This document shows positions 32,472 to 41,535 of a DNA stretch of 64,000 bases, piece by piece. Numbering within the stretch: the first letter of the stretch is position 1; each line of letters begins with the position of its first letter. The stretch spans positions 124,001-188,000 of the forward strand of contig NZ_JAJUWT010000009.1 in assembly GCF_021390395.1 (NCBI RefSeq), in the 5' to 3' direction. Source of the DNA: Saccharothrix sp. S26. GTDB lineage: Bacteria; Actinomycetota; Actinomycetes; Mycobacteriales; Pseudonocardiaceae. A program made the translations under genes and the position numbers. Below the pieces are notes generated by a model. It was not told the origin of the DNA and did no database searches. It saw only the letters and a program-made list of their open reading frames with translations.

Positions 32472-34162
32472 GGCTTCGGCTCCACCTCGCCCGCCGGATC
32501 TCCCCCGCCGGGCCGGTCCCCGGGCGGGAACAGACCTTCGGGGCGACCCTTGCCGTCCCAGTTGAGCAGGTTGACCCGGTTGCCCTTGTCGACCGGCGCG
32601 GCGAGGGTGTCGGTGGTCTGGCGGTCGCGCAGCATCCGGAAGTTCTCCACCGCGATCGGCGACGTGCCGCCGGAGCCCTCGCCGAACGGGCCGGAGCCGC
32701 CCATGCCGGGGCCGCCCTCGTAGTCGAGGCTGCACTCGGTGGCCAGTTCCTCCAGCCCGTGCGCCTGTTCGGCGTGCGCGGGCGGGATGACGTAGCGCTC
32801 GTCGTACTTGGCCAGCGCGAGCAGCCGGTACAGGTCGTAGAGCCGCCGGCCGGTCATGCCGACCTTCGCCGGGATGGCCTCCTGCGGTTCGCGGCCGAGG
32901 TTGAGGTCGCGCATGTAGCTGCGCATCGCGGCCAGCCGTCGCAGCACGGCGTTCACCGGCTCGACGTCACCGGCGGTGAACAGCTGGGCCAGGTACTCCA
33001 CCGGGATGCGCAGCGCCTCGACGGCGGCGAACAGGTTGCCGTGGTCCTCGGCGTCGTGGCCGGTGTCGCGCACGACGTCCACGACCGGCGACAGCGGCGG
33101 GATGTACCAGACCATGGGCATGGTGCGGTACTCCGGGTGCAGCGGCAGGGCCACCTCGTACTCGTTGATCAGCGCGTGGACCGGCGAGCGTTGCGCGGCG
33201 GTGATCCAGTCGCCCGGGATCCCGGCGAGTTCGGCCTCGCGGACCACCTCGGGGTCGTTGGGGTCGAGGAACACCCGCCGTTGTGCCTCGTAGAGGTCCT
33301 GGTCGTCCGGTGTCGTCGCCGCCGCGAGCACCCGGTCGGCGTCGTAGAGGACCAGCCCGATGTAGCGCAGCCGGCCCACGCACGTCTCCGCGCACACGGT
33401 GGGTATGCCGACCTCGACGCGGGGGAAGCAGAACGTGCACTTCTCGGCCTTGCCGGTGCGGTGGTTGAAGTACACCTTCTTGTACGGGCAACCCGACACG
33501 CACATCCGCCAGCCCCGGCAGCGGTCCTGGTCCACCAGGACGATGCCGTCCTCGGTGCGCTTGTAGATCGCGCCGGACGGGCACGACGCGGCGCACGAGG
33601 GGTTCAGGCAGTGCTCGCAGATGCGGGGCAGGTAGAACATGAACGTGCGCTCGAACTCGAACTTCACCTTGTCGGCGATGCCCTTGAGCAGCGGGTCGCG
33701 GTCGCCGTGGTCGGGCGAGCCGCCGAGGTCGTCGTCCCAGTTCGCCGACCAGGTGATCCGGGTGGGCTCGCCGCTGAGCAACGACCGGGGCCGGGCGACC
33801 GGGGTGTGCTCCTGCGCGGGCGCGTTGGTGAGGGTGTCGTAGTCGTAGGTCCACGGCTCGTAGTAGTCGTCGATGCCGGGCAGCTTGGGGTTGCTGAAGA
33901 TGGTGAGCAGCTTGCGCAGCCGGCCGCCGCCCTTGAGCCGGAGCCTTCCGCGCCTGGTGAGCGCCCAACCGCCGCGCCACCGCTCCTGGTCCTCGTAGCG
34001 GCGCGGGTAGCCCTGGCCGGGGCGGGTCTCGACGTTGTTGAACCAGACGTACTCGACGCCCGAGCGGTTGGTCCAGGCCTGCTTGCAGGTGACCGAGCAG
34101 GTGTGGCAGCCGATGCACTTGTCCAGGTTCATCACCATCGCCAACTGCGCCATGACCCGCAT
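32468..34162 (-). CDS. narH: Respiratory nitrate reductase beta subunit
   Basis: A 564-residue iron-sulfur subunit. Four cluster motifs are seen: CIGCHTCSVTCKQAW, CEHCLNPSCAASCPSG, CRGWRMCVSGCPY and KCTFCFPRVEVGIPTVCAET. The Trp in CRGW marks the [3Fe-4S] site, as expected for NarH. It carries electrons from NarI heme to the NarG molybdenum centre. The start is ATG 34162, overlapping the narG stop by one nucleotide (TGATG) with GGAGG upstream. A Gly-rich tail after about residue 510 is at the long end for the family. Confidence 0.97.
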   Translation of the reverse strand: MRVMAQLAMVMNLDKCIGCHTCSVTCKQAWTNRSGVEYVWFNNVETRPGQGYPRRYEDQERWRGGWALTRRGRLRLKGGGRLRKLLTIFSNPKLPGIDDYYEPWTYDYDTLTNAPAQEHTPVARPRSLLSGEPTRITWSANWDDDLGGSPDHGDRDPLLKGIADKVKFEFERTFMFYLPRICEHCLNPSCAASCPSGAIYKRTEDGIVLVDQDRCRGWRMCVSGCPYKKVYFNHRTGKAEKCTFCFPRVEVGIPTVCAETCVGRLRYIGLVLYDADRVLAAATTPDDQDLYEAQRRVFLDPNDPEVVREAELAGIPGDWITAAQRSPVHALINEYEVALPLHPEYRTMPMVWYIPPLSPVVDVVRDTGHDAEDHGNLFAAVEALRIPVEYLAQLFTAGDVEPVNAVLRRLAAMRSYMRDLNLGREPQEAIPAKVGMTGRRLYDLYRLLALAKYDERYVIPPAHAEQAHGLEELATECSLDYEGGPGMGGSGPFGEGSGGTSPIAVENFRMLRDRQTTDTLAAPVDKGNRVNLLNWDGKGRPEGLFPPGDRPGGGDPAGEVEPKP

Positions 34163-37100
34163 CAGTACGTCACCTCCTGGCTCCGCCTCCGGACCACGGT
34201 CACCTCGTCGCGCTGGTTGCCGGTCGGGCCGAGGTAGTTGAACGCGAACGACAACTGCGCGTAGCCGCCGATCAGGTGTGACGGCTTGACCAGCAGCCTG
34301 GTCAGCGAGTTGTGGATGCCGCCGCGCTTGCCGGAGGTCTCGGTGCGCGGCACGTCGATCAGCCGGTCCTGCGCGTGGTGCATGTAGACGGTGCCCTCGG
34401 GCATCCGGTGCGACACCACCGCCCTGGCCACGACGACGCCGTTGCGGTTGACCGCCTCGACCCAGTCGTTGTCGGCCACGCCGATCTTGGCCGCGTCCTC
34501 CCGCGACATCCAGATCGTCTGACCACCGCGGGACAGGCTCAGCATGAACAGGTTGTCCTGGTACTCGGAGTGGATCGACCACTTGGAGTGCGGCGTCAGG
34601 TAGCGGACCGCGACACCCAGCTCACCGTGCTCGCCGACGCGTGGTTCACCGAACAACGCGTGCAGGTCCAGCGGTGGCCGGAACACCGGCAACTGCTCAC
34701 CCAGCTCGGCCATCCAGTCGTGGTCGAGGTAGAAGTGCTGGCGGCCGGTGAGGGTGTGCCAGGGCTTGAGGCGCTCGACGTTGATCGTGAACGGCGAGTA
34801 GCGGCGGCCGCCGGTCTCCGACCCCGACCACTCGGGCGAGGTGATCACCGGCACCGGGGCGGTCTGCGTGTCGGCGAACGTGATCCGCTTGCCCTCGTGC
34901 TCGGCGGCCAGGTCGGCCAGCGGCGTGCCGGTGCGGTGTTCGAGGGTGCGGAAGCCCTGGGTGGCCAGGCGTCCGTTGGTGGTGCCGGACAGGGCGAGGA
35001 TCGCCTCGCACGCGTGCACGTCGCGCACCAGTGACGGGCGGCCGTCGGCCGGACCGCCGCGGATCGCGCCGTTCTTGTGCCGCAGGTGCTCCACCTCGTC
35101 CTCGACCCGGTACGTGACGCCCTTGGTGGTGGCGCCGAGCGAGTCGAGCAGGGGGCCGAGAGCGCCCAGCTTGGCCGCGACCGCGGGGTAGTCGCGGTCC
35201 ACGACGGTCAGCTTCGGCATCGTGACGCCGGGGACGGGCTCGCACTCCCCCGCCTTCCAGTCGCGCACCACGCCGTGCGGGGTGGCCAGCTCGTCTGGGG
35301 TGTCGTGCAGCAGCGGTGTGGCGACGACGTCCTTGCGCACGCCCAGGTGCCGCTCGGCGAGGGTGCTGAAGGACTCGGCGATGGCCTGGAACGCGGCCCA
35401 GTCCGTGCGGGTCTGCCAGGGCGGCGCGATCGCCGGGTTGAACGAGTGAACGAACGGGTGCATGTCGGTGGTGTTGAGGTCGTGCTTCTCGTACCAGGTC
35501 GCCGCGGGGAGCACCACGTCGGAGAACAGGGTGGTGCTGGTCATGCGGAAGTCCAGCGACAGCAGCAGGTCCAGCTTGCCGACCGGCGCTTCGTCGTGCC
35601 AGACCACGTCTCGGGGCCGGTCGGGCGGCGGGGTCTCCTGCGCGCGCAACGAGTGGTCGGCGCCCAGCAGGTGCTTGAGGAAGTACTCGTTGCCCTTGCC
35701 GGACGAGCCGAGCAGGTTGGCGCGCCAGATGCTCAGCACGCGCGGGAAGTTGCGCGGCGAGTCGGGGTCCTCGCAGGCGAACCGCAGCCGGCCCGACTTC
35801 AGCTCCGCGACGACGTGCTCGCCCACCGGCACGCCGGCCCGTTCGGCGTCGTCGGCGAGGTCGAGCGGGTTGCGGTCGAACGTCGGGTAGGACGGCATCC
35901 ACCCCAGCCGCGCGGACAGCGCGATCAGGTCGGCGGTCGTCCGGCCCGCGAACCGACCGCCGGTGCTGGCCGACGCGAGGGTGTCCGCACCGAACCGGTC
36001 GTACCGGAACTGGTCGGTGTGCAGGTACCAGTAGGCGGTCTGGATCATCTGCCGGGGCGGGCGCGACCAGTCCAGCGCGGAGGCGAGCTGCGACCAGCCG
36101 GTGACCGGTCGGCACTTCTCCTGGCCCACGTAGTGCGCCCACCCTCCCCCGTTGACGCCCTGGCAGCCGGTGAGCGTGGTCAGCGCGAGGAACGCGCGGT
36201 AGATCGTGTCCGAGTGGAACCAGTGGTTGGTGCCCGCGCCCATGATGATCATCGACCGGCCGCGGGACTCCTCGGCGTTGGCCGCGAACTCCCGGGCGAT
36301 GCGGGCGGCGGTCGGCGCGGGCACGCCGGTGATCGCCTCCTGCCAGGCGGGCGTGCACGGCTGGTCGGGGTCGTCGTAGCCGCTCGGCCAGGTCCCGGGC
36401 AGGCCGTCGCGGCGCACGCCGTACTGGGCCAGCAGCAGGTCGAACACGGTGGTGACCAGGTGCCCGTCGACCCGCCGCACGGGCACGCCCCGGCGCACGG
36501 TCGCGGCCGTGCCGCCCGGTGCGTCGAAGCGCGGCAGCTCCACCTCGACCGACTCGCCGCCGCGGGTCGACAGCAGCGGGTCGACCTCGCCCAGGTCGAG
36601 GTTCCACCGGCCCGCGCCCCGCTCACCGAAGCGGAACCCGAGCGAGCCACCCGGCACCACGGGTGCGCCGGTGGCGGAGTCGAGCAGGACCGTCTTGAAC
36701 GCCGGGTGCTCGTCCTCCCCGGTGGCCAGGTCGGCGGCGGTGAGGAACTTGCCGGGCCGGTGCACGTCGCCGTGCGGGTCGAGCCGGACCAGGAACGGCA
36801 GGTCGGTGTAGCGCTTGACGTAGTCGGTGAAGTAGGGCGTCTGCCGGTCCACGAAGAACTCGCGCAGGACCACGTGCCCCATCGCCATGGCCAGCGCGCC
36901 GTCCGTGCCGGGGTGGGCGGCCAGCCACTCGTCGGCGAACTTCACGTTGTCGGCGTAGTCGGGCGACACCGCGACGACCTTCTGGCCCCGGTAGCGCGCT
37001 TCGGCCATCCAGTGCGCGTCGGGGGTCCGGGTCACCGGCAGGTTCGAGCCCCACATGATCAGGTAGCCCGCGTCCCACCAGTCACCCGACTCGGGCACGT

Positions 37101-37863
37101 CGGTCTGGTCGCCGAAGACCTGCGGGGAGGCCACCGGCAGGTCGGCGTACCAGTCGTAGAAGGAGAGCATCGTGCCGCCGAGCAGGGAGACGAACCGCGC
37201 GCCCGACGCGTGCGAGACCATCGACATGGCGGGGATCGGGGAGAAGCCCGCGATCCGGTCCGGGCCGTAGGTCTTGATCGTGTGCACGTGCGCGGCGGCG
37301 ATCATCTCGGTCGCCTCGTCCCACGACGCGCGCACCAGGCCGCCCTTGCCGCGTGCCGCCTTGTACCGCCGTGCGCGCTCGGGGTCTTCCACCACGTCCG
37401 CCCAGGCGAGGACCGGGTCACCGGTGCGCGCCTTGGCTTCCCGGTACAGCTCCAGCAGCACGCCCCGCACGTACGGGTACCGGACGCGGGTCGGCGAGTA
37501 GGTGTACCAGGAGAACGCCGCGCCGCGCGGGCAGCCGCGGGGCTCGTACTCCGGGCGGTCCGGCCCCACCGACGGGTAGTCGGTCTGCTGCGCCTCCCAG
37601 GTGATGATCCCGTCCTTGACGTAGACCTTCCAGGAGCACGACCCGGTGCAGTTCACGCCGTGGGTGGAGCGCACCACCTTGTCGTGGCTCCACCGGTCCC
37701 GGTAGAACTCGTCGGCCTGCCGCCCGCCGATCCGGTGCACCGTGCGCAGGTCCGGGGAGATGTCGGCGCGGGTGAAGAACCGGCGTGTGCGCACCAGCGC
37801 GTCGACGAGGCCGCTGTCCAACCCGCCACTGCCGCCCGCGGCCGGTTCGGTGCCGGTGCTCAC
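34162..37863 (-). CDS. narG: Respiratory nitrate reductase alpha (catalytic) subunit
   Basis: A 1233-residue molybdopterin oxidoreductase, the normal NarG length. The N-terminal [4Fe-4S] region STHGVNCTGSCSWKVYV, the GGTMLSFYDWYADLPVASPQ block and GTNHWFHSDTIYRAFLALTT are characteristic. It reduces nitrate to nitrite on the cytoplasmic side using menaquinol electrons, which supports anaerobic or hypoxic energy metabolism. The start is GTG 37863 with GAAAGGCG upstream; no Tat signal is present, as usual. No clear FNR-like TTGAT-N4-ATCAA box was found in the 97-bp gap to narK. Confidence 0.97.
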   Translation of the reverse strand: MSTGTEPAAGGSGGLDSGLVDALVRTRRFFTRADISPDLRTVHRIGGRQADEFYRDRWSHDKVVRSTHGVNCTGSCSWKVYVKDGIITWEAQQTDYPSVGPDRPEYEPRGCPRGAAFSWYTYSPTRVRYPYVRGVLLELYREAKARTGDPVLAWADVVEDPERARRYKAARGKGGLVRASWDEATEMIAAAHVHTIKTYGPDRIAGFSPIPAMSMVSHASGARFVSLLGGTMLSFYDWYADLPVASPQVFGDQTDVPESGDWWDAGYLIMWGSNLPVTRTPDAHWMAEARYRGQKVVAVSPDYADNVKFADEWLAAHPGTDGALAMAMGHVVLREFFVDRQTPYFTDYVKRYTDLPFLVRLDPHGDVHRPGKFLTAADLATGEDEHPAFKTVLLDSATGAPVVPGGSLGFRFGERGAGRWNLDLGEVDPLLSTRGGESVEVELPRFDAPGGTAATVRRGVPVRRVDGHLVTTVFDLLLAQYGVRRDGLPGTWPSGYDDPDQPCTPAWQEAITGVPAPTAARIAREFAANAEESRGRSMIIMGAGTNHWFHSDTIYRAFLALTTLTGCQGVNGGGWAHYVGQEKCRPVTGWSQLASALDWSRPPRQMIQTAYWYLHTDQFRYDRFGADTLASASTGGRFAGRTTADLIALSARLGWMPSYPTFDRNPLDLADDAERAGVPVGEHVVAELKSGRLRFACEDPDSPRNFPRVLSIWRANLLGSSGKGNEYFLKHLLGADHSLRAQETPPPDRPRDVVWHDEAPVGKLDLLLSLDFRMTSTTLFSDVVLPAATWYEKHDLNTTDMHPFVHSFNPAIAPPWQTRTDWAAFQAIAESFSTLAERHLGVRKDVVATPLLHDTPDELATPHGVVRDWKAGECEPVPGVTMPKLTVVDRDYPAVAAKLGALGPLLDSLGATTKGVTYRVEDEVEHLRHKNGAIRGGPADGRPSLVRDVHACEAILALSGTTNGRLATQGFRTLEHRTGTPLADLAAEHEGKRITFADTQTAPVPVITSPEWSGSETGGRRYSPFTINVERLKPWHTLTGRQHFYLDHDWMAELGEQLPVFRPPLDLHALFGEPRVGEHGELGVAVRYLTPHSKWSIHSEYQDNLFMLSLSRGGQTIWMSREDAAKIGVADNDWVEAVNRNGVVVARAVVSHRMPEGTVYMHHAQDRLIDVPRTETSGKRGGIHNSLTRLLVKPSHLIGGYAQLSFAFNYLGPTGNQRDEVTVVRRRSQEVTY

Positions 37864-37960
37864 GGTGTTCGCGCCTTTCGGTGGCCAGTCACGCGGTGGT
37901 GTGGTCGTGACCGGTCGGTGATGGCGGGTGGTTGGCGGCCGTCCATGTCGGGTGGGGTCC

Positions 37961-39184
37961 TCACTGTCGGTGGGCGTGCACGGCGCGGCGCACCGCGGTC
38001 GCGGTGAACAGCAGCGAGGCCAGGGCGACGACCGCCAGCGCGGCGAGGCCCAGCGCGTAGGACGACAGCGCACCGTAGAGGGCGCCCATCACCAGCGGCG
38101 GCACGAAGCCGCCGAGGCCGCCGGCCGCGCCGACCACACCGGTCACCGAACCGACCTTGTCCGCCGGCGCGAGCAGGGCCACCAGGGCGAACACCGCGCC
38201 GCTGCCCGCGCCCAGCGCGGCGGCCATCGCCAGGAACGCGACCGTGCCCAGCGGCATCAACTCGGGCGTGAACGCCTGCACCGCCGCACCCGCGGCCACC
38301 ACGGCCAGGCAGGCGACGAGCACCCGCACCGGGCCGAGCCGGTCCGACAGCCACCCTCCCACCGGCCGCATCACGACCGCGAGCAGCACGAACCCGGCCA
38401 TCCGGTCGGCCGCGTCCGCCTGCGTCAGGCCGTAGGACTCGCCGAGGTAGGCGGGCAGGTAGACCGAGAACGCGACGAAACCGCCGAACGCCACGGCGTA
38501 CAACGCCGACGCCTGCCAGGTGGACGGCAGCCGTGCGGTGGCCGCGAGCCGACGGCTCAGCGACCCGGCGGGGACCGTCCGCCCCGGCGCGTCGCGCAGC
38601 ACCAGCACCGCGACGACCGCGTAGCAGGCCAGCGCCACCGCCGTCACCGCGAACGGTGTCGCCAGACCCCACCGCTCGACCAGCTTGACCGTGGTCAGGG
38701 CGCTGATCGCGGTGCCACCCATGCCCACGCCGAAGATGCCGATCGCCAGGCCCCGCCGCTCGGGCGGGAACCACAGGTTGACGAACGGCACCCCGACCGC
38801 GAAGGACGTGCCGCCCACGCCGAGGAAGAACCCGCCGACGAGCAGCGCGGCCAGCGACGTGTGCCCGACCAGCCCGAGGAACAGCACCGGCACGATCGTG
38901 ACCGCCGAGACCAGCGGGAACATCACCCGGCCGCCGAACCGGTCGGTCAGCGCGCCGACCGGTATGCGCCCGACCGACCCCACCACCACCGGGACCGCGA
39001 CCAGCAACGCCTGCTGGAACGAGGTCAGCCCCAGGTCGTCCTTGAACCGCGGGCCGAGGGGGCTGAGCAACGCCCACGCCCAGAAGTTCAGCGCGAACCC
39101 GACCGTGGCCAGGCCGAGCATCACCCAGCGCCGCCCGGTCGTGGGCGGCCGGTTGACCGTGGACGGCACTGCCGACAAGCCCAT
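37961..39184 (-). CDS. narK: NarK-type nitrate/nitrite transporter
   Basis: A 407-residue MFS protein with 12 helices. NarK signatures are present: LGPRFKDDLGLTSFQ, GRIPVGALTDRFGGR, the nitrate-signature-like GVGGTSFAVGVPFVNLWFPP and, in the second half, the related GAAGGLGGFVPPLVMG. It imports nitrate and/or exports nitrite. It is 97 nt upstream of narG on the same strand, so the order narK-GHJI suggests one regulon. The start chosen is ATG 39184 (GLSAVPSTVNRPP); longer in-frame readings run into a hairpin. Confidence 0.93.
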   Translation of the reverse strand: MGLSAVPSTVNRPPTTGRRWVMLGLATVGFALNFWAWALLSPLGPRFKDDLGLTSFQQALLVAVPVVVGSVGRIPVGALTDRFGGRVMFPLVSAVTIVPVLFLGLVGHTSLAALLVGGFFLGVGGTSFAVGVPFVNLWFPPERRGLAIGIFGVGMGGTAISALTTVKLVERWGLATPFAVTAVALACYAVVAVLVLRDAPGRTVPAGSLSRRLAATARLPSTWQASALYAVAFGGFVAFSVYLPAYLGESYGLTQADAADRMAGFVLLAVVMRPVGGWLSDRLGPVRVLVACLAVVAAGAAVQAFTPELMPLGTVAFLAMAAALGAGSGAVFALVALLAPADKVGSVTGVVGAAGGLGGFVPPLVMGALYGALSSYALGLAALAVVALASLLFTATAVRRAVHAHRQ

Positions 39185-39288
39185 GACCGCGTCCTCGTCC
39201 GTGATCCGGCGTGGTCCGGCCATCGTCGCCCGGACCCGTCGGGGTCGCATGTCGAAGTCCCCGGCCGACGCGTGCCGGTACCCATCCG

Positions 39289-39328
39289 GGCGAACGCCCC
39301 TCCACCACGGGGTGAAGGGGCGTTCGCC
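39289..39328 (-). terminator. Hairpin between the X2-domain remnant and narK
   Basis: A perfect 13-bp stem (GGCGAACGCCCCT at 39289-39301 with 39316-39328) and a 14-nt loop begins 8 nt past the stop of the X2 gene fragment. It probably ends that old transcript and shields narK. Confidence 0.7.
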
Positions 39329-39336
39329 GGCTCGGG

Positions 39337-39660
39337 TCAGCCGCTGCTGCCCGTGACCGTGGTGCCCGTCTTGGTGATGTGGTATGTGGTCCGCGCCCCG
39401 CTCCAGAAGTGGACGTGAGGGTGGTGCCACCGTCGTCCAGCTCGGCGAAGAAGTCCGGCTCCAGGATCAGCGTGCCCGCGGTGCAGTCGGGTTGGAAGTG
39501 CTGCTTGAACGGGGTCCAGTCCGCCGGTCCGGCGTTGGTGCCGTCGGCGTGCGCCTCCATGGTGGCGAGCTGGTCGCCGCGGAACTGGGTGGGGATGGCG
39601 AACGAGCCGGTCGTGCCGCTCACCCGAATCGGCGTGCGACAAGCCCCGCTCCCCTCGCTC
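39337..39660 (-). pseudogene. Frameshifted X2-type (CBM_X2-like) domain fragment
   Basis: On the minus strand the reading RVSGTTGSFAIPTQFRGDQL, then ATMEAHADGTNAGPADWTPF and DFFAELDDGGTTLT, breaks at about 39415 and continues one frame over as FHFWSGARTTYHITKTGTTV. TGSSG and the stop follow. A single missing base in the ACG-TCC-AC run would restore an unbroken X2 domain of the sort joined to cellulases and other secreted glycosidases. No catalytic domain or signal peptide remains upstream, so this looks like the tail of a lost secreted enzyme. Confidence 0.65.
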
Positions 39661-39750
39661 ACGCACCGGACCGACGCCCGGGCCTTGCGGTGTTTCCACT
39701 GCCTGGCCCGAAAGTCTCCACCCAACCGCGAACACGAGACTACGCCCCGG

Positions 39751-41535
39751 TCAGCTGTACGACCTGGCCTGGAGCGCGAACAGCTCCGCGTAGAGGCCCC
39801 CGCGGGCCATGAGGCCGGCGTGGTCGCCGGTTTCCGCCACCAGGCCGTCCCGCACCACGATGATCAGGTCGGCCATGCGCACCGTGGAGAAGCGGTGGGA
39901 GACGAAGACGGTGATCCCGCCGGTCGTGGCGGCGACCCGCTCGGCGTGCTCGGCGTAGCGCTGGAACAACGCGTGCTCGGCCTCCGGGTCCAGCGCGGAC
40001 GTCGGCTCGTCCAGCACGAGGAGCAGCGGGGCGTCGCGCATCATGGCGCGGCCCAGCGCGAGCTTCTGCCACTGGCCGCCGGACAGCTCCGCCCCGTCGG
40101 CGTAGCTCTTGCCGAGGTGGGTCCGCGGGCCGTCGGGCAGGGCGTCGAGCACGTCGGTGGCGTCGGCGCGGGCCAGCGCCGTGCGGACGGCCGGCTCCGA
40201 CGACAGCCGGGGCAGGTCGCCGAGGCCGACCACCTGCCCGGCCGGGAACTCGTAGCGGACGAAGTCCTGGAACCCGGCCGCGATCCGGGTGCGCCACCGG
40301 TCGAGCGGCAGGTCGTGCAGGTCCACCCCGTCGACCAGGATCCGCCCCTGGGACGGCCGGTAGAACCCGCACAGCAGCTTGACCAGGGTCGACTTGCCCG
40401 CGCCGTTCTCGCCGACGATCGCGACCGTGGCGCCGGCGGGGAGGTGGAGGTCGACCTCGCGCAGCACCGGGACGTCGGTGCCCGGATAGGTGAACGCGAC
40501 GCCGGCGAACTCGATCCCGTCGTGCAGCCGGCTCGGCGGCGCGTGGCGGGGCGCGGCCCTCCCGGGCCCGGAAACCAGCGCGGTGACCTCGGTGAGCCGC
40601 CGGTACGCGCCGGCCATCCGCTGGAGGTCCTGCAGGAGCGCGACGGCGGTGGCGACCTGCTGGTTGACCTGGGCGGCGAGCACGATCACCAGCACGACGT
40701 CGCCGACGCCACGTCGCCCGGCGATGGCGTCACGCACCACGAGCAGCACGCCCGCGATGTAGGCGAGGGCGAACACGACCTGGCCGGCCGCGCGGATCAC
40801 CGTGGCGGTGAGGTGCGCCCGCCACAACCCCCGCGTCGCCGTGTCCCACAGCCGGCTGTGCCGGGTGCGCAGCTCGTCCTGCACGCCGGACACCCGCAGC
40901 TCGCCGGCCACGCGGGCGGAGGTGGCCAGGTGGAACAGGTTCAGCGCGGTCCTGGTCGGCTCGGCGGTCGCGGTCCGGGCGCGGTCGAGCACCCGTTCGG
41001 CGGCCCGACCGGCCACCAGCGGCGGCACCGCGGCGACGGGCAGCACCAGCAGCCACGGGTTCTGCGCGGCCAGCAGGACCGCGGTCAGCGCCACCGCCAG
41101 GACCAGGCCGACACCGTTGAGCAGCGCTTCCAGGCCGGTGCGGAACTGCCTGCCCTCCTGCCGCAGCACGGTCCACGTGTCGGCGTGCTCGGCGTGCTCG
41201 TGGTGCTCGATGCCGGCCGACCCGTTGGACACCTCGATCACGCGCTCGTCGAAGTCCAGTTCCGCCAGCTCGGAGAGCTCGTAGTAGGCGAGGTGGGCGA
41301 AGTGCGAGAGGGACAGCACCAGCACCGCCAGCACGGCCACGACCACACCGGCCAGCACCGCCCGCCCCGGGACGCCCGCCACCACCTCGCGGGTCATCCA
41401 GCCGAGCGCGGCGGCCAGCACCGGGGCGGCGACCGCGCCCGCCGTCATCAGGACCACCGCGAGCGCCGTCTTGCGCCGGTTGAGCCGCCATGCCGTGGCG
41501 AGCACCGTCCACGCGCCGGTCAGCAGGACCTTCAC
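39751..41535 (-). CDS. ABC exporter, fused membrane and ATPase domains (second of a pair)
   Basis: A 594-residue half-transporter. Six helices (about 20-320) precede an ATPase with Walker A VAIVGENGAGKSTLVKLL, signature AELSGGQWQKLALGRAM, Walker B LLLVLDEPTSALD and His switch FVSHRFSTV. The start is ATG 41535, overlapping the previous ABC stop (ATGA), so both halves are made together and likely form a heterodimer. There is no C39 peptidase domain. It is the last gene of a four-part unit (small peptide, GT2, ABC, ABC). The substrate is unknown. Confidence 0.92.
   Translation of the reverse strand: MKVLLTGAWTVLATAWRLNRRKTALAVVLMTAGAVAAPVLAAALGWMTREVVAGVPGRAVLAGVVVAVLAVLVLSLSHFAHLAYYELSELAELDFDERVIEVSNGSAGIEHHEHAEHADTWTVLRQEGRQFRTGLEALLNGVGLVLAVALTAVLLAAQNPWLLVLPVAAVPPLVAGRAAERVLDRARTATAEPTRTALNLFHLATSARVAGELRVSGVQDELRTRHSRLWDTATRGLWRAHLTATVIRAAGQVVFALAYIAGVLLVVRDAIAGRRGVGDVVLVIVLAAQVNQQVATAVALLQDLQRMAGAYRRLTEVTALVSGPGRAAPRHAPPSRLHDGIEFAGVAFTYPGTDVPVLREVDLHLPAGATVAIVGENGAGKSTLVKLLCGFYRPSQGRILVDGVDLHDLPLDRWRTRIAAGFQDFVRYEFPAGQVVGLGDLPRLSSEPAVRTALARADATDVLDALPDGPRTHLGKSYADGAELSGGQWQKLALGRAMMRDAPLLLVLDEPTSALDPEAEHALFQRYAEHAERVAATTGGITVFVSHRFSTVRMADLIIVVRDGLVAETGDHAGLMARGGLYAELFALQARSYS

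Noticed and set aside
37864..37960. FNR/NarL-type box before narG
   Set aside because: No TTGAT-N4-ATCAA-like sequence is present in the 97-bp gap.
34312..38007. Long plus-strand open frames opposite narG and narH
   Set aside because: They are Arg/Gly/Val-rich shadow frames caused by high GC on the strand opposite real genes; narGH on the minus strand carry all cofactor motifs and correct lengths.
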